Virus record (IMG/VR): IMGVR_UViG_3300008117_000958
Location: 1-21,602 of that record
Length of the DNA: 21,602 nt
Strand: one strand, 5' to 3'
Source: a virus
Shown piece after piece: positions 20,589-21,602 of the stretch (its first letter is position 1; every line of letters begins with the position of its first letter). Both the position numbers and the translations under genes were made by a program. Below the pieces are notes generated by a model. That model was not told the origin of the DNA, ran no database searches, and saw nothing but the letters and a program-made list of their open reading frames with translations.

Positions 20589-21602
20589 TTACTCCTGTGC
20601 GTCAAGAAGACGCGCGATGAATGGGTCCAGCCACGGGGCCTTCTCTCCATTCGTGGACTTCGTATTTTCTACAGTTGCGTGCTTTCGGCCCATTGGGACA
20701 TTGATCAAACGACCAACGAGATCCAGAGCCTTGGCAAGTTCTCCCTCGACCTTGGCCTTGTCCGCAGCCAGTTCGGTTATCACGGACTTAACCGCAACAA
20801 CCTCCTGCTGCGCAGCAATGGCTGCATCGAGCGCCGACTTGGCGATGGCAGCGACTTCCTCCAGAGAAGTAGCGGCAGCATCTTCGGCAACCACATCCGG
20901 GGCGGCTTCAACAGCGACCTCGGCAGGGGCTTCCTGAACGACCTCAAGGGTCACTTCAGTATCGGAAATTGGAGCCTCTTCCACCACTGGCTCGCCGTCC
21001 TTCTGGACGCCAAGACCAGCAAGAACCGCATCGCGGTCCTCATCGGTGAGGTCGGCAAGAATCCCGTTGATGCCGACAAGGACCTGATCACTTACGCCAC
21101 TCTTGTAGCGTGAGCTCTTGTCCGAATCAGCCTCTGGCGCCTTGGGCGCATCATCAGGCTTCGGTGCAGGCGCTGGCTCAGGAGCCGGCGCTGGTGCTGG
21201 TGTAGGTGCTGGGGCGGGGGTTGGCTCAACAGCCTTCTCCACGATCTCCTCTGCAACTTCGTTATTGCACTCGCAGCCACCCTCTGGGCAGTCGCAAGGC
21301 TCTGCGGAAGCCTTGATCGCCTCTGGGGCGGCTTCCTCTTCCGTCTCTTCCGCGACAGCGGCTGGAGCGGCAACATCGGCTGGCTTATCGCCTTCCGTGC
21401 TAACAGTTACGGTCACGCGGGTCTTCTTTTCCGCGTCAATGACCTCATCGGCAGTGGCGGTCTCAACGACCTCCCCGGCGACGAGATCCTTCTCGGTCTC
21501 GGACATTTCTGTCTCCTCGTCTTCCTCCGCCTCTACAGGCGGATTACTTCGGGTGAGCGCGCTGAACTGTACAGCCACATACACACCACTATCTTCCCAG
21601 TC
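20589..21602 (-). CDS. Scaffold-like acidic capsid assembly protein (5' end outside the window)
   Basis: The frame is open to the right edge (DWEDSG then GVYVAVQFSAL), so the true start may lie beyond 21602. The part in view is very acidic and low in complexity: Glu/Ala/Val tracts, a Pro/Ala stretch (APTPAPAPAPEPAPAPKP), a Cys cluster C-D-C-P-E-G-G-C-E-C (residues 97-106 of the frame from GTG 21584) and a C-terminal helix (EVAAIAKSALDAAIAAQQEV). It ends APWLDPFIARLLDAQE, just before the capsid gene, in the usual place of a scaffold or protease-scaffold. An internal ATG at 21506 (MSETEK) has AGGAG six bases upstream and could make a shorter 305-residue scaffold. The upstream part might be the end of a protease or portal gene. 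Confidence 0.7.
   Translation of the reverse strand, partial: DWEDSGVYVAVQFSALTRSNPPVEAEEDEETEMSETEKDLVAGEVVETATADEVIDAEKKTRVTVTVSTEGDKPADVAAPAAVAEETEEEAAPEAIKASAEPCDCPEGGCECNNEVAEEIVEKAVEPTPAPAPTPAPAPAPEPAPAPKPDDAPKAPEADSDKSSRYKSGVSDQVLVGINGILADLTDEDRDAVLAGLGVQKDGEPVVEEAPISDTEVTLEVVQEAPAEVAVEAAPDVVAEDAAATSLEEVAAIAKSALDAAIAAQQEVVAVKSVITELAADKAKVEGELAKALDLVGRLINVPMGRKHATVENTKSTNGEKAPWLDPFIARLLDAQE

Noticed and set aside
20544-21113. A 189-residue plus-strand frame over the scaffold-like gene
   Set aside because: It is antisense of the capsid assembly gene and overlaps the capsid start. The minus-strand frame has good ribosome sites.

Overview
The window is a stretch of a tailed-phage (siphovirus-type) genome holding most of the virion structure and lysis genes, or a prophage with that content. 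Nearly all structural genes lie on the minus strand and read from right to left. Strong Shine-Dalgarno sequences, a C39-like lysis enzyme, a small two-helix holin and a possible leaderless start point to a Gram-positive, probably actinobacterial, host. That host call is inference. No terminase, portal, integrase, tRNA or CRISPR array is visible.

Reading the minus strand: a capsid assembly (scaffold-like) protein runs off the right edge (20589-21602), followed by the major capsid protein (19344-20582) and a strong hairpin. Next come a 78-residue unknown (19037-19273), the head-tail connector (17382-18115), the head-closure protein (17053-17382) and an HK97 gp10-like neck protein (16490-17053). 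The tail module follows: tail completion protein (14141-14545), tail tube (13516-14124), a second strong hairpin, a near-consensus promoter, the lambda G/GT-type chaperone pair with its -1 frameshift site (12782-13332), the tape measure (7805-12789), and a hub plus tail-fibre region (3254-7805) ending in an S74 intramolecular chaperone. The lysis cassette is a C39-like peptidase (2254-2880) and a holin (1849-2244), closed by a near-perfect terminator (1803-1832). An FmdB-like zinc ribbon (1585-1788) follows.

Three sets of plus-strand genes break this layout. A glycosyltransferase-like gene (18199-19065) has its own promoter. A cluster at 14634-16506 encodes an XhlA-like membrane protein, a small basic protein and a calcineurin-type phosphoesterase. 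At the left end is a two-gene operon (23-1584) with a secreted proline-rich protein and a two-helix membrane protein. All three convergent junctions are abutting or overlapping, so the plus-strand genes are tightly packed into the late operon like morons.

The main oddities are reading-frame breaks. The G/GT site (G GGA AAA) is a conventional programmed frameshift. The tape-measure frame stops early, but a canonical A AAA AAC heptamer just before the stop would fuse it to 42 more residues that end in a TAATG overlap with the next gene. The hub and fibre frames are joined by an open stretch with no ATG or GTG start, requiring a +1 shift near 6807. The connector frame has no start codon of its own and seems to need a -1 shift near 18080. 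These may be recoding sites or single-base sequence errors. Raw reads and related genomes would decide.
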